DNA of 64,000 nt from Limanda limanda. Taxonomy: Eukaryota; Chordata; Actinopteri; Pleuronectiformes; Pleuronectidae. The notes under the pieces were generated by a model. That model searched no databases, was not told the DNA's origin, and saw only the letters and a list, made by a program, of their open reading frames with translations. Shown in pieces: positions 36,676 through 49,404 of the stretch. The stretch is from contig NC_083647.1 in the NCBI RefSeq assembly GCF_963576545.1, positions 2,405,007 to 2,469,006 of the forward strand, read 5' to 3'. Positions within the stretch are counted from its first letter, which is position 1. Each line of letters begins with the position of its first letter. The position numbers were made by a program, and so were the translations under genes.

Positions 36676-39213
36676 ATGGGCAGCAAGACTCTGCCAGCAC
36701 CCGTGCCTCTCCACCCATCCCTCCAGCTGGCCAACTACTCCCTCCTCCAGAGCTCCACCGGCCTCCAGCTGCCAGCAGACCATTTTCACAGCATCTACAG
36801 CTTCAGTGCCTTACACGCCATCCATCTCCATCAGTGGACCCTCGGCTACCCGCCTTTGAATCTGCCCCGCTGCACCATTTCCAAGCTGCCAGCTCAGTTT
36901 TCCTCCATGGCCTCAATCCCCATATTCCCCCACCTCTTGCAACCCAAGCAGGGTGCCGCAGGGCTGCTGCAGAGCTCCAAGAACAAGCCCCGCTTTGACT
37001 TTGCCAACCTAGCGGCAGCAGCCACCCAGGACGACCATCTGAAGGCAGAGGACCTGAGCATGACGGGTGCCGCTGCAGCAGCACAGGCGTCACCTCACCA
37101 CGTGACCTCAGTTGGCCTTGGATGCCTCCTGGATGTGACCAAGCTCTCCTCACCGGAACGCAAGTCCAGCCGAGGCCGACTGCCCTCCAAGACCAAGAAA
37201 GAATTTGTCTGCAAGTTCTGCGGCCGCCATTTTACCAAATCCTACAATCTTTTGATCCACGAGAGGACGCACACGGACGAGAGACCATATACCTGTGATA
37301 TCTGCCACAAGGCCTTCAGAAGACAGGACCACCTTCGGGACCACAGGTGAGAACCAGGGTCATTATGTCCAATAAATTACAGAACAGAACATTGTATTTG
37401 CTACATTACTTTCTGAAATTGTCAATCTGACAAGCATGCTGCCTTTGTGATGGAATTACCTAGGTGTGCTAGGTGAGAGTTCCTCCTCTCTCTTTCAATT
37501 TCCAAACAACTACTTTCATACACATAGTCATGGTTTATCTGAATGTATCACCATGGGCAGCCATCCAGGAGAAACAGTCTAAAAGTGTGCTTCCCGACTG
37601 TTTAATTACCTTGTCACCTCTCCGAACTCAACTTTTCATCCAAATTTCCAGCGCTAACTTTTGAAGGATACTTAGCAATTTAGCTTGCATATATTGTTTC
37701 TAACTGAACTCAATACTTAATGGATGTTCTTCAAACATGTGACACTGTAACTGCACAGAAGGCAAAGTGTGAGGAGTGGCTTTAGTTCTCTGCCTGATCG
37801 TGTGCAGGATGCGTTCCGGCACGGTACATTGTCTTTAGCAATGCCCATCACACAGTCATTGCAGTAACTTGGAAGACTTGAAGTGCAAAAATAGGCTCTG
37901 ATTCATGTTAAGTGAAAAGTGAGCCATTCCTCAAGCTGTTGAAAATACACCTCATGCTTATTGGGTCAGATGCACACAAGTCCGACATATGAAAGACACT
38001 GTGACATTAAACTATTATTGTACATGATAAACATTCAGCATCTAGACAGAAAACCATGTTCACACTGGATGATTTCACTCTCCAGATGATGATGAATTGA
38101 TTTGAGTGGTTCTATTTTAAGATATGACAGGGATAGTAAGGAGCTACATATTTTACATGTAGGATTTGCTACTTTGGGTTTTTCCATTAAATTCTGTCAG
38201 TGTAACAAGAGGATACGAGATGTTTAGAAGTCCACCAACATGAATCTACTTAGTGCTTTCAAGTCTTTAAAACTTGCCCTAGTCATTGCCTGACGTTACC
38301 AAATATTTGTTACTGCAGCTTTTTATACTGTCTGCAGATGGTGTAGAAAGTAACCAAAAGTAAAAGATCAACAAGAATATTGCAGGGAGAGTTGGGATGT
38401 TATCTCTTGCATTGAAAGCTGAAAACGGTTTAAAGGTGAACGCAAGAAAGTTTTTGCTCTGAATTATTTGCTTTCTTGTGCAGTTTGTTATATGTCCCAA
38501 ACAACCAGCAGCTGTACAGATGTTAATTGTAGGCAAGCATGAGCACACTCTATATGTCTATGGAAACGTGTCCTTGTGCTAAGCCTGATCACATAGCTAA
38601 GATTTTTTGAATTTGTGCCTGCTTGATCAATAGTAACTTATAAAATAAAATACGATTGAAACGTGTGCTATAGCCACTGTAGTATAAGTAGTAAAAGTAT
38701 AAAACAAGGGATAGAAAACGATGGCAGAGACAATGATCGAGAATGTTTAGTAATGTTTATTTTGATTTTAATGAGGTCTGGAGTATGTTAATCTCTCACA
38801 GCAAGAGGTTAGATAACTCTCCAACAGAGCCTACCCCCAACATGAATACTCAACAGTCCCATTGGATTTGTCAAATAGTGTTTGTTCCCGAACCTAACCC
38901 CACATTAGTATCAAAGCGGACATGCTTATTCCAATTGCTTCTGAAATCATGGGCTTATTGTTTGGTTTGGGAGGATCATGAATCTTGACAAATGTTTGCC
39001 AATTCGTCACAAATGATGACACTCTGCAATTGGACATGCTCTAGGTATTAATATGAGCTCTGTTGGGTTCTCTTTCGCAGGTATATTCATTCCAAAGAAA
39101 AGCCCTTCAAATGTCAGGAGTGCGGGAAGGGCTTCTGTCAGTCCAGGACTCTGGCTGTCCACAAAACATTACACATGCAGGTCAAGGAACTGAAGCCAGC
39201 CAAGATCAAGTGA
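36676..39213 (+). CDS. osr1: Odd-skipped related transcription factor 1 (Osr1), two coding exons
   Basis: Coding exons are 36676-37346 and 39081-39213, joined through GTGAGA...CGCAG with the codon AG|G (Arg224) split; 804 nt give 267 aa plus stop. The protein opens [18 protein letters not shown], the Osr-family start. It has [10 protein letters not shown] (51-60), RFDFANL (106-112), a poly-Ala patch (132-136), LLDVTKLS (151-158), then [10 protein letters not shown] before three C2H2 fingers: C179/C182/H195/H199, C207/C210/H223/H227 and C235/C238/H251/H255, with HTDERPY and HSKEKPF linkers. The end [10 protein letters not shown] resembles Osr1 rather than Osr2. Osr1 is a nuclear DNA-binding regulator of intermediate mesoderm, kidney, heart and limb/fin-field development. 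The ATG is the first in exon 2 and sits in CAGCCATGG. All zinc ligands are present; I see no defect. The assignment to osr1 over osr2 rests on three fingers and both termini. Confidence 0.95.
37347..39080 (+). other. osr1: osr1 intron 2
   Basis: A 1734-bp intron with donor GTGAGA directly after CACAG and acceptor TTCTCTTTCGCAG. It falls between finger 2 and its last residues, a position shared by vertebrate Osr genes. Its sequence is AT-rich with no repeat that I recognise. Confidence 0.85.
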
Positions 39214-39800
39214 TCGACTCTGCCAGCAGGGGAAGGACAGGGACACTGGAAAAACCATGACCAAAGACGACAACAGGCAAAGAACAACCAAAGACCTTTT
39301 TTTAACTTTCAGCAGTAGAAAGAGAGCCCTCGGTTTCTGTGTTCGCACTCCTCAAGGATGAAATATTTTACCAGACAATTCTTAAAGACATAATACTGAA
39401 ATAAGCCTTTGTGGATAAGTGTATGCTTAGTTATCAAAGCCTGACTTGGCAGAGAACCCAGTGGATGTGTGGAATGTGAAATCGACCTTAAAAAAAACCT
39501 GTGGCTGCTCAGTGCAAATAATTTGCTCAGAAGCTTATAATCCAAAGACTTTATAAAAAAGGGACATAACTCTCATGTAATAATTTTTTACAAAAACTGA
39601 GAATGATCAAAGCCATGTTTGTATAGACACATTTTCATCCATATCACATTCCAATGATATTTTTGTACAGATGCATTATATCAAAATGTATTTTTGCACT
39701 TTAACCTGATTATTGATTATTTACATATATCACTGGATTTCTTAAACTTATTTTCAGAATGAATAATCATTTCTAAATAAAATATTTTACTGTAACTGGT
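39214..39800 (+). other. osr1: osr1 3' UTR with poly(A) signal
   Basis: AT-rich sequence downstream of the TGA. The canonical AATAAA is at 39776-39781, followed about 15-25 bp later by a GT-rich stretch (TGGTTTGTCTGAGTG), so cleavage near 39800 is likely. Earlier weak signals exist, but this is the best. Confidence 0.65.
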
Positions 39801-40019
39801 TTGTCTGAGTGAAGGTTTATAACATGAGGTGAAAATGTGGTCATCAGTCACCACAAAACTCATCATGAGCAATGTAGTGACGATGAGGAGGATGTGCTTG
39901 ACGGGGTACAAAGACCACTTATTCCTTCACAAATTTTGTTATCTAAATTTAAACTTTTTTTACCACTTGTTAAATCTCAATTAGATTTCAATATTTTAAG
40001 GGAAGAATCAGGCACTTAG

Positions 40020-40110
40020 GCTAAATGCTAACATTAGCATGCTAACATACTTACAATGGTTAAATTTGCATGCTTTAGCAGGTAAAATACTCCCTCTTTA
40101 TTTTAGTGTT
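40020..40110. repeat. Dispersed fish repeat (GCTAACATTAGCATGCTAAC), left part
   Basis: GCTAAATGCTAACATTAGCATGC and GCATGCTTTAGCAGGTAAAA are phrases of a common fish repeat. The matching right part (CCTCATGGTGGTGCTAGATG, GTCAGGGGTTCACC, GTTGAGATTTTT) lies at about 40640-40800. The hAT fragment between them therefore looks like a later insertion. Confidence 0.5.
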
Positions 40111-40115
40111 TAATC

Positions 40116-40545
40116 TAGGGCTGGGCAAGTTAACTAGTTAATTTTGAGTTAACTCATCACTTATTTAACTCAGTTAATTATTTTATCTCGCATTAACTCA
40201 GGTTTGATTATTTATTGTTTTATTGTGAAAGTCAGGCTTTTATTTTGCGAAAGTCTGTTGCTGACTGCTGCGGAACCGGAAAAAAGAAAATAATTGGCGG
40301 ATAAACAACCATGGATAAGGGTACGGAGCTTTTACATGGCCATTTTCATTTTAAAGTTCTTCCAGACGGCGGAGTCGACAGAACCAAAGTAATTTGTAGC
40401 CACTGCCAAGGTGAAATTTCTTATCACCAGAGTACTTCCAGTCTAAAATATCACCTAAATGCAAAACACACAGTTGATATCAGCAAATCATTCAACGAAA
40501 CAGCGAGTGGAGCGAGGCTTCAATCAGGCATTTAGACATAATCTT
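40116..40545 (+). mobile_element. 5' fragment of an autonomous hAT transposon
   Basis: Begins CTAGGGCTGGGCAAGTTAAC, a terminus seen in several fish hAT families, followed by GTTAAC-rich subterminal DNA and then a BED-finger reading frame at 40311. The rest of the transposase and the right terminus are not visible, so the element is truncated. Confidence 0.55.
40311..40535 (+). pseudogene. hAT transposase N-terminal BED zinc-finger fragment
   Basis: The 74-residue frame starts MDKGTELLHGHFHFKVLPDG and contains VICSHCQGEISYHQSTSSLK followed by YHLNAKH. That is a BED-type finger, C-x2-C...H-x3/5-H, which hAT transposases use to bind transposon ends. A stop follows soon after and no RNase-H-like catalytic domain or dimerisation region is found downstream. 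It might be just the first exon of a longer gene, but no continuation was seen. Confidence 0.6.
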
Positions 40546-41429
40546 AAGAATTGGACGAATTCAAATTCTGACCAGAAGGAGACAATTATTTCACAACTTC
40601 ACAGCAAACCATGCAATGGCTGCTGAGATTTTTCAATAAAGATGTCAACCTCATGGTGGTGCTAGATGTAAAGTCAGGGGTTCACCTGAGTCAGTAGGAT
40701 TCTCTGGGTGCTGTGGATGTCTTCAATATTTCACAACAATCTATCAAATGGATGTTGAGATTTTTTACTCTGGACTAAATAAGTGGACTGACCAGCCGAT
40801 ACTGTAACCACAAAGTGATGCTGCTGCATAGTTTGTATGGAATATCAGAGTTTTTTTTAAAACGTTGTTAGAAATAAAACGTTCAAAAAAACAGGCTGTG
40901 GATGACGTTTGAACAAACCCTCCAGTAAAATCCTTCAGAGACACAAATAAAACTGTTGTGTATACAAGTGATGGTGAAGTGCAGATTTTTGACTCAGAGT
41001 ATGAGAACGATCAAATTTTGAGGAAGAGACCTTTACAGATATTTAATCTAATCATATCCACACAAAGTGAAGTAAAACAAACACATTAATGTGATTTTGG
41101 GATGTTCTGAAATAAAGTTAAGGAGCCCCAGACTTTAATGAGCTAAATGTCAGAAACTGAACAAGTATCCATCCTAAACAAACAACTACCATTTGATATA
41201 TTTCCCAACCCCCCTCCTGTCACATGAAAACCAACTCTTTTCATGCCTATAACACAAGCGCTGATCAGAGAAGAGGGTCTGTAAATGCTGCTGATTTGAA
41301 AGTTCAAGAAAGATTGTGTCCCTCCATTGATATGTTTATATCAGACAGGTCGAACGTCATCCCTCTTTTCTTTCCATGTGCACTTTATTTTTTGAAAATA
41401 CTGCAAATGTCAGTGAATGGTTCTGTTAG

Positions 41430-41540
41430 TGAAGGGCTGTAAGTTGAGGGCTTTGTATGTGAGGAGCAGAATAATGAATGCTATTACAAATTTTACAGGG
41501 AGCTAATGCAGAGAGGCTAAGACAGGAGATATCAATCACA
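41430..41540 (+). repeat. Dispersed fish repeat (family A), short fragment
   Basis: AGGGCTTTGTATGTGAGGAGCAG, ACAGGGAGCTAATGCAGAG and GCTAAGACAGGAGATATC match the last part of family A. A second repeat phrase (CCCCCTGATCGTGATCC...TTGTGGTAATCAATTC) follows at about 41690-41850 and resembles the 26200 family. Confidence 0.4.
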
Positions 41541-42140
41541 TCTCAGTGATGTTGTGCGTCAATTCTGTCTTATGTCTCTTATATCTGAGTGTACAAACAA
41601 TTTAGGCCTTGAAGCTTGGTAAGATAATTAATTACTCTCAGAGAAATCAATAGAAATATTTGAATAACACCATATCTTGCAACAAAGAAAGCAAAAAAAA
41701 TCAAATATCTGCCCCCTGATCGTGATCCTCTGCAAATGTTTATGGGTTATTTTTTGACTGATACCACATCTTCTCTGCAAGTGTTGTGGTAATCAATTCT
41801 CAATCAATTTTTTGCATAACACTACTCTCTAACGGACAAACAAACTGAAACTGCATATCCCTTCTTATTTACACTCACAGTACAGGTTATTTAGAGATTT
41901 TAAGAAAAAAGTTGTCTCATCTTTCCTACGAACCAATGGTCATTTAATGAAAGGGGAAATGTACACATGTTGTGTGTGTGTGTGTGTATGTGTGTTGGCA
42001 ATTTTTGTGCATCATGCAGGAAGAAGGCTCCTGGTCCAGGGGAAGAAGGAGAGCTGAGCGGATGGTCGGCCTGTTGTTCACCGTTTCTCTTATAGTCAGG
42101 AACTCATCAGTCTGTCATCAACTCTCTGAGCAGCCAGGGC

Positions 42141-42334
<194 letters not shown>

Positions 42335-42652
42335 GCTGGGCAGCTTGAGATGGTGTACGTGACATAAGTCTTGTCCAGTTTGTGGCAGAGGGGATGCTAC
42401 TCCTGCTCCTTGGCCTCCTGTCCTCGGGCAGTTGGCAAGATTACAGAGTAAAACTACAGTATGGAAACAGTAAGTAACAAAAGCACTGCTACCACACTCC
42501 GGTAGAACAAGTAGGGAGTTCTCCTTCAGTCTGCAGAAGCCAAAACACCAGGTTGGCAACAGCTCTAACGTTTAAATGCATGGACTTCGGACCAAGCAAG
42601 TGTAGGTGTATTTTAGTTTTTTGAGGCTAAAGCACACACTCATACACACACA

Positions 42653-42798
<146 letters not shown>

Positions 42799-42802
42799 AA
42801 CA

Positions 42803-42945
42803 GTAAATCTGTTTGTATTATTTGGAGGGATATGTTCACTCTTTATTAAGTCTGTTTTATGACAATACTCACATGTGCCTGTGTGTGTGTTTCTCTTTCC
42901 AACATCCACTGCAACTCTGAAGACATCACATCACCCGGAGGTGTG
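42803..42945 (+). repeat. Microsatellite-linked dispersed repeat, copy 2
   Basis: GGGATATGTTCACTCTTTAT, TAAGTCTG(T)TTTATGACAA, CTCTTTCCAACATCCACTGC and CTGAAGACATCACATCACCC follow the (CA)n, as in the copy at 35442-35580. Confidence 0.7.
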
Positions 42946-42949
42946 TACG

Positions 42950-45900
42950 TGAATGTCCGAATCAGCGGAAGTGAACAATAAATGGCAGCTCCCTGGTGCC
43001 AAGTCCACGTGATGTCCTAACCTGTCGTTGTCTGTGAATTTCCCAGAAAACGCAGGCAGTACTCCTCTCCAAAAACAAAAGGAACATTTTTCAGTAGGCG
43101 AGAAAACGTTTCACACGTTATGTGCTGGATGTAGAGCATGAGAGCAACAACATTTGGGCCAGATTCTTCTGAGTTTATATGTGAAAACAACTTAAGTTTG
43201 TCAGATAACCTCCATTATTACATCCTTTTAGCACAAAGTTAATTTTTTGTGTTCCTACAGAGTGTTTTCTTACTGAGACATATCAAAGGGTAGTAGTAAT
43301 ACAAAGAGGGACTTAAATGTGAAAGAGACTGTGATATTTAAAGATTTCCACTTGACCCACTTGGACAGCTCAAGCCTCGAATCAGTGTCAAATGAATTTC
43401 AAAGTTCACAAGACTGTGAATTATTTACAGTAAAACTGCTTCAAGAAAGGTTCTGACCTGCATTGTGTGAAAATGGCACCATGTGTGTTGTTTTAAGGCC
43501 TGTCCAGGAAAAAGTGAATCTCTCCTTTTAAGCCCTTACAGGCTTGATCTGAAGTATCATCCAACCATGTGGAGACACATAATAAACTACACACAACAAA
43601 TTATATAGAACACTTAAGGTCATGCTCTTTCATAGAAATTAATGCTGTTGCTCTCAGTTGTACAAGAAAAAAGTATTTGTATAACAAATGAAACACAAGT
43701 TGAAATCCTGTCTTTACTTTCACCCCTCCTGGCTAACTGCTGTGTGGGTGGGATGATTTCGGAGAAGTACAACAACGTGTCAGGACCACGGAGGAGACCC
43801 ACTCTTCTCCTCGCCGCACCTCCACTGCTGCAGAGTGGTGTGATGTGGGGAAGTTAACAACTGGGATTTGAATTAGAACAAAAGACAAAAAGAGGTTTGT
43901 TGATTTCTAGACAACGTGAGAAAATAAAAGAGTTTAGCTGAGTATGTAAATTATGTGCTGAGCACCAACACAACAAGAGACAACCTGCCCCTTTGTGTGT
44001 GTATGTGTGAACCCTGGTGCCGGGGGGTTTGAGTGTTACTTTCTTTGCTGTACTCAGCGTCTAGAACCCTAAATCAAGTGTTCAGAGTGTTGGGTGTTGA
44101 GCATCTTTCATTCCACAAGAGTGCAGGACACTCGTGATAATGCAGCCTTATCCTTTCTAAATATGAATCTGCAGACAACACAAAACCGATATGAAATCAA
44201 TAAGTGTCATTATTTGGTTGAATGTGTTGATGCCACATGTGTGTTTTGTAATAATGAACAGCCACAGCAGCATTCTCATACATACGTTCTACGCAGTTTT
44301 TTTTTTTACACATGAACAACAAAGCGGGAGATCCTCCCCTCAGATGCGCTCACAGCAACAACAAACACTGTGCACGATTCGGGTGAAGGATGGTGCAGCA
44401 GGCCAAGGCAGGATGCAACGTATCAATACTGCTGCAGAGATCACATGGTTTTGTACATCACCACAAACTGTCTTAACATCTTTGACTGGGTCTTGCACAT
44501 GTATGGCTTAGCTATTCCTTTTAATTGGCCTTGTGGACCATAACGTTTATACTGTCCTCGCAGACTGTCAGACCTCATACTTTTAGCTGCAGTGGTGCAT
44601 GTAACTGCAAGTAGAATGCAATGCACTTCTCTTAACTTGTTGTTCACTCTGAAGTTTTTGCATGACCTTTGTATACATGCATTTGCACCCTCATTACCAC
44701 CACAGAAATCAGCTGTTATTTGATGCCATAAAACGAGCTGATGAGACGGACTCGCAATTGGTCGAGCGTGTGTATCAGCAGGACCTCGATACCAATCACC
44801 ACCATTGCTGAAGTTCAGACTCTGGCTACAAATGACGTCACAATACAAGATGGCAATGCCCGTTTGTGGACGAACACATTGCAAACAACTGTTGTGATTC
44901 AATTTGAATATAAAAAGAAGGCAATTTCCACATTTTCTCCGCACACACTGGATGAACTATCCTTATGTGACTGAAACAACAGCATAGGATAGCAAGTACC
45001 TACCACTGGAATGGAAGTTTACTGTATTAGCTATCAGAACAGTGAGGGGAATGACTTTCCCCCCTGGCCTTGGCTTTACCTCTTTGTCCTCTGGGCCTGG
45101 GGGAAATGTCATTCACTGCTACTGTCCTAACTGAATGATTTAGGAAGGGCTGGCAGAGTGCATGAAGCGGGTAAGGCCGGGATTCACACAGTAGAAGTTC
45201 CTCTGGGCCACTGACACATTTATTGTTTCCAACCGGCAGGGTGAGTCGGAGGGTGGCAGGATGGACGCACAGTGAACTGACAGATACAGAGCCGACAGGG
45301 ACCAGCGGTTCCCCCCCAGGCTTCCTCCAGTGAGGGAGGAAAAGTCCCCCTCCCTCCAATCTAACAATTATAGAGCAGGATCAGAGCAGACCAGGAAGGT
45401 GAAGCCAGGTCTTAATGAAAATCACTTCCACGCAGTTGATGGCCTCTTCAACCCACTACAGTAAGGTTACCCAGCCATGGTGGCTCATATTCCTCCTTTC
45501 ACCAAGGTGAACAGAGGGCTAGTACTTGTGCATGGCTGTTTCGTAGCTGGTTCAAAGTTGTAACAGCTGTCTCTATTGGGGGCCATGGCAACCACTTTTG
45601 GATTGAATAAGTGATAATGACAATGATATAACAGCAACATCTTAACATCTTAACATATTAGAAATAGATCTGTTACCAGGGGATCAGTGGGGTTACTAAT
45701 GTCAGATCCTCACCAGATTTTCAAAGTCAACACAATCCTAACCCTAATGCACTGTGGAAGGTGCACAGTGGCATCACCTTAAAACTCAGCAAACTCACTC
45801 ATCAAATTGTTTCATTGGAGTCTAGTAAGATATAAGAGAATAAAATATACTGAAATGTTTATACACAAACAAACAGAATGAATACCAAGCATAATCCGCC

Positions 45901-46050
45901 TGCTCCTGGGCTTTTCAGACTACACTTCTGCCGTGCTCAAGAAACTTTACAGACCATTCTAACAGATTAAGGTCTGCCCATAGGATGCTGTCACAGTACT
46001 GCACGACTGCTTTGAAAAAACAGCTTTGAGCTTTTTCAAAGAGGCAGTTT
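42950..46050. other. Non-coding stretch with one MITE family B fragment
   Basis: No convincing gene. At about 44335-44470 the words GATGGTGCAGCAGGC, GCAGGATGCAAC and ACTGCTGCAGAGATCACATG indicate a diverged family B fragment in the same orientation as the one at 27705. The remainder has only short meaningless open frames. Confidence 0.4.
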
Positions 46051-46059
46051 CTCATAGGG

Positions 46060-46235
46060 AACCTCGTTGACCTGGACAAGTGGAACCCAGATCTGAAGCA
46101 CAGGGCTCCTGCAAGGTGCTCAGCATCATGAAGGACCCCATCAACCCCAGCCAATGTCTCTTCACTCCATCAGGAAGGAAGTGCCAGACCATCAGGGCCT
46201 CCATTACCAGGTTCTGTAACAGCTTCCTTCCTTGA
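46060..46235 (+). pseudogene. L2-like LINE 3'-terminal coding remnant
   Basis: The + strand reads VLSIMKDPINPSQCLFT then PSGRKCQTIRASITRFCNSF. The L2-clade pattern at this place is (I/V)[37 protein letters not shown]. Two residues (LL) before PSG are lost and many substitutions are present. It is an old fragment without catalytic motifs. Confidence 0.5.
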
Positions 46236-46539
46236 GTTTTTGTACAGATACATACACAGGCCACCTTTTCATGAAGTGGCAACCTCAAATCTCTGCACAG
46301 AGAATATCACACAGACCTGAATCCACCACATGGACAGTAATAATATCTTAATTCATACAGCATTTTTCAACACTAATAAACCAGCACTCACAGTAGATAT
46401 GTCTTACAAAAAAGTACATTTTTTGAGACTCTATTCGGTGTAACCCATGTAAGGGCCCTCATTTTACAATATTGTAGTATAATATCAGTGTGACCTTGGT
46501 TATTGTGGGTATGGTCACCACAACCATTTAATCAAATGC

Positions 46540-46760
46540 GTTAATATTCACTTAAACTTTATTTCTATAGCACCTTTGAAGACCAGAGTTACAAGGTGCT
46601 TCACAAATTAAAATGCAAGTTAGCAAAACCTAATCATACTCATGCAGACAACAATAAAATAAGATTGAAACAATGAAGTAAAATATAAAAAACTACTATC
46701 ATATAGTGATAGAATCTTAAACTGAAATCTGTAGCTGACGAGGAGCCAGTGTAGTTTACA
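46540..46760 (-). repeat. Dispersed fish repeat (family A), fragment
   Basis: AAACTTTATTTCTATAGCACC, CAAGGTGCTTCACAAATTAAA and GAGGAGCCAGTGTAG mark the same family as 22280-22645. Confidence 0.4.
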
Positions 46761-47328
46761 TACGTAGTGATGTGTTCTCTACGTATAGTGCTTGCACCAG
46801 CTGTAGACGGACACCTGGTGCTACATTTAGACAGGTGAATAATGAATTGTAGAAGTATATTGTAAGTATAGGTGCATGGGAGTAATTAAACGTGTTGATG
46901 AGTTGTTTGACTGCATTTTGAATAATGACTTTTAATGTGTAGTTAAGGTATCATATTGTATTCAAGACACTGAAACAAATCTTTACAGTATAATGTGTCA
47001 GATGCGATGCTTTCATATCACATGGTTGTTTAAATACAATGGGAATGAGCTTCAACATTTTAACAACCCTGTCAGCAAACCTGAACTCGATCTTGTTTGG
47101 AGTTTGGATTGTCTGTTTAAATTTGAAAGTTTTCACTTGAGCAAACTTCAGAATTTGGCCCAATCTCTAAAAAAGGGTGATTCCTGGAGGTCACAAATGT
47201 ACTCTGTGAATTTCTTGGCTGACTATTTATTAATGCACACTTGGAATATTATATATATTTTTTCTTTTGGCGGTGCAACAGTAAAAGTCATGAGGTGATC
47301 AAAATCACATGGATTCATCCCCTGCTGG

Positions 47329-48423
47329 ATGGACAAACCAACTATAGGTCCTGTGTTAAGTGGCGTTAAACTATTTAGACCGAACAGGTCCACGGATGAT
47401 GCTATCGCCCTGACAACACACACCACCCTCTCCCACCTGGAAAAGGCAAACACGTATGTGAGGATGCTATTTGTGGATTACAGCTCAGCGTTCAACACGA
47501 TTGTTCCTGCCAAACTCGTCCCCAAGCTCAGGAGCCTGGGTCTTAAAACCCCCCTGTGTAACTGGATCTTGGACTTCCTGACGAGCAGACCCCAGGTGGT
47601 GAGAATGGGCAAGCACACATCCTCCTCACTGACCCTGAGCACCGGGGCCCCTCAGGGCTGCGTGCTCAGCCCCCTCCTGTACTCCCTGTACACGCAGGAC
47701 TGTGTATCAACACACAGTTCTAACATCATCATCAAATTTGCAGACGACACCACCATCCTGGGCCTCATCTCCAACAACGATGAGACCGCCTATAGAGATG
47801 AGGTCAGTGGCTTGGTTACATGGTGCCAAGAGAACAACCTGTCTCTCAACGTCTGCAAGACCAAGGAGATGATCGTGGACTTCAGGAAGCTGCAGAGGAG
47901 GGGTCACAATCCCATACACATCAACGGAGCTGTGGTGGAAAAAGTCTCCGAGTTTAAGTTCCTCGGTGTGTTCATCACGGATGACATGACCTGGTCCAAA
48001 CAAGCGGACTCGGTGGTCAAAACTGCACAAAAGCGCCTCTACTTCCTGAGGAGACTCAAGAAGTTTGGCATGGCTGGAAAAACCCTGACAAACTTTTACA
48101 GGTGCACCATCGAGAGCATCCTCACAGGCTGCACTACTGCCTGGTTTGGTAGCTGCTCTGCTGCTGATCGCAAGGCCCTGCAGAGGGTGGAGAAGACAGC
48201 AGAGCGGATCATTGGCTGCCATCTCCCTTCCGTGCAAGGCATCTACAGCACAAGATGCCTGAGAAAAGCACGGAAAATCATCAAGGACCACAGCCACCCA
48301 GGCTGTGGACTTCTAACACTGCTGCCGTCTGGGAGACGTTATCGGAGCATCCGAGCACGGACCACCAGACTTAAAAACAGCTTCTTCCCCCAGGTCGTAA
48401 GGCTTCTTAATCAGCAACACTGA
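47329..48423 (+). pseudogene. L2-clade LINE reverse transcriptase, N-truncated but open
   Basis: A 364-residue uninterrupted frame. The catalytic motifs are intact: [11 protein letters not shown] with D50, [15 protein letters not shown] at 104-118 and KFADDTTIL with the DD pair at 139-140. Then come the thumb and C-terminal tail ending in [20 protein letters not shown] and [11 protein letters not shown]. The endonuclease domain and the first RT motifs are missing. The first dozen residues, before FRPNR, probably come from flanking DNA. The lack of stops suggests a fairly recent insertion. Confidence 0.85.
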
Positions 48424-48985
48424 CCCTCTGAAGAGTTATAATGTACATTCTGCTCCACCACCATACAAATACACTTTCTACACATATATTCATATTATTT
48501 AATTTAATATTCCCCCCGCTTCAACTGTTGGTAAACTGCTGCTTCTTTTTGGTTTGCTATGTTATATGTTATATGTTATGTTATATGTTATATGTTATAT
48601 GTCTATATTATATGTTATATGTTATGTTATTTTTATTTTGTAAAGCCCTTGCCTACCAGATCAAAAGATCACAGGTCCCACTTACTACGTACTTACTACA
48701 TATATATTGATATTTTTTTTTTGTTGTTGTTTTAATTTAATATTCCCCACTCCACCCGGTAAACATCTGCTTCATTTTAATATTTTTCTGCTTCATTTTA
48801 ATATGTTATACGTTATATGTTATATGTTACATGGTATGTCAATTCTTTTTTTTTTTTAATTTTTGTAAAGCCCGTCTACTGTGTAGATGCTGCCTGCATA
48901 GATGCTGCCTGCCATGTCCCAAGAATTTCACTGCTCCAATGACGCTGTCATTGTTGCATGTGACAATAAACTTTGATTTGATTTG
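47376..48985 (+). mobile_element. 5'-truncated L2-clade LINE with complete 3' end
   Basis: Coding homology begins abruptly near [10 protein letters not shown] (about 47380), within the N-terminal part of the reverse transcriptase, as usual after incomplete reverse transcription. The 3' UTR has two blocks of TATGTTATATG repeats (48558-48630 and 48797-48840), each preceded by TTTAATATTCCCC, an internal duplication. The end is TGTGACAATAAACTTTGATTTGATTTG: the short TTGAT tail typical of fish L2 elements. The exact 5' junction was not confirmed. Confidence 0.8.
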
Positions 48986-48989
48986 AAAA

Positions 48990-49365
48990 GTTTGCCCTTG
49001 GATATCATGTGTCCAACTGAAATCCATTGAAGCCATTTTGATTTGGCTAGAAATAACCAAAAGTACTTTATGTTACATAAGTATCACAAAATGTCCACCT
49101 TCACCACTGCCAGCATGCTGGACTGGTTCGTTTGTTGAAACTGGCTCTTGCAAGTCGTCACCTGAATTAGATATGACTTTTATTTCTCAGAAGAGTTCAC
49201 ATGGTCAGCCCCGTTCATACTTACTGGCTCTGGCTGCAGCAGGAGTTCAAGGAAAGACTTATTGTGGATCGAACGCCTTGCATATAATGTCCATAGATGT
49301 TTGAACGATATCCTTTCCAAGATTAGATTGTATTCCAAAATAACAAGCATAAACGCAAACACACA

Positions 49366-49404
<39 letters not shown>

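Noticed and set aside
36553..37344. Open frames on both strands overlapping osr1 exon 2
   Set aside because: Shadows of the real coding frame; none carries a domain.
47707..48297. 196-residue minus-strand frame opposite the LINE reverse transcriptase
   Set aside because: Antisense shadow of the LINE coding strand with no homology that I recognise.
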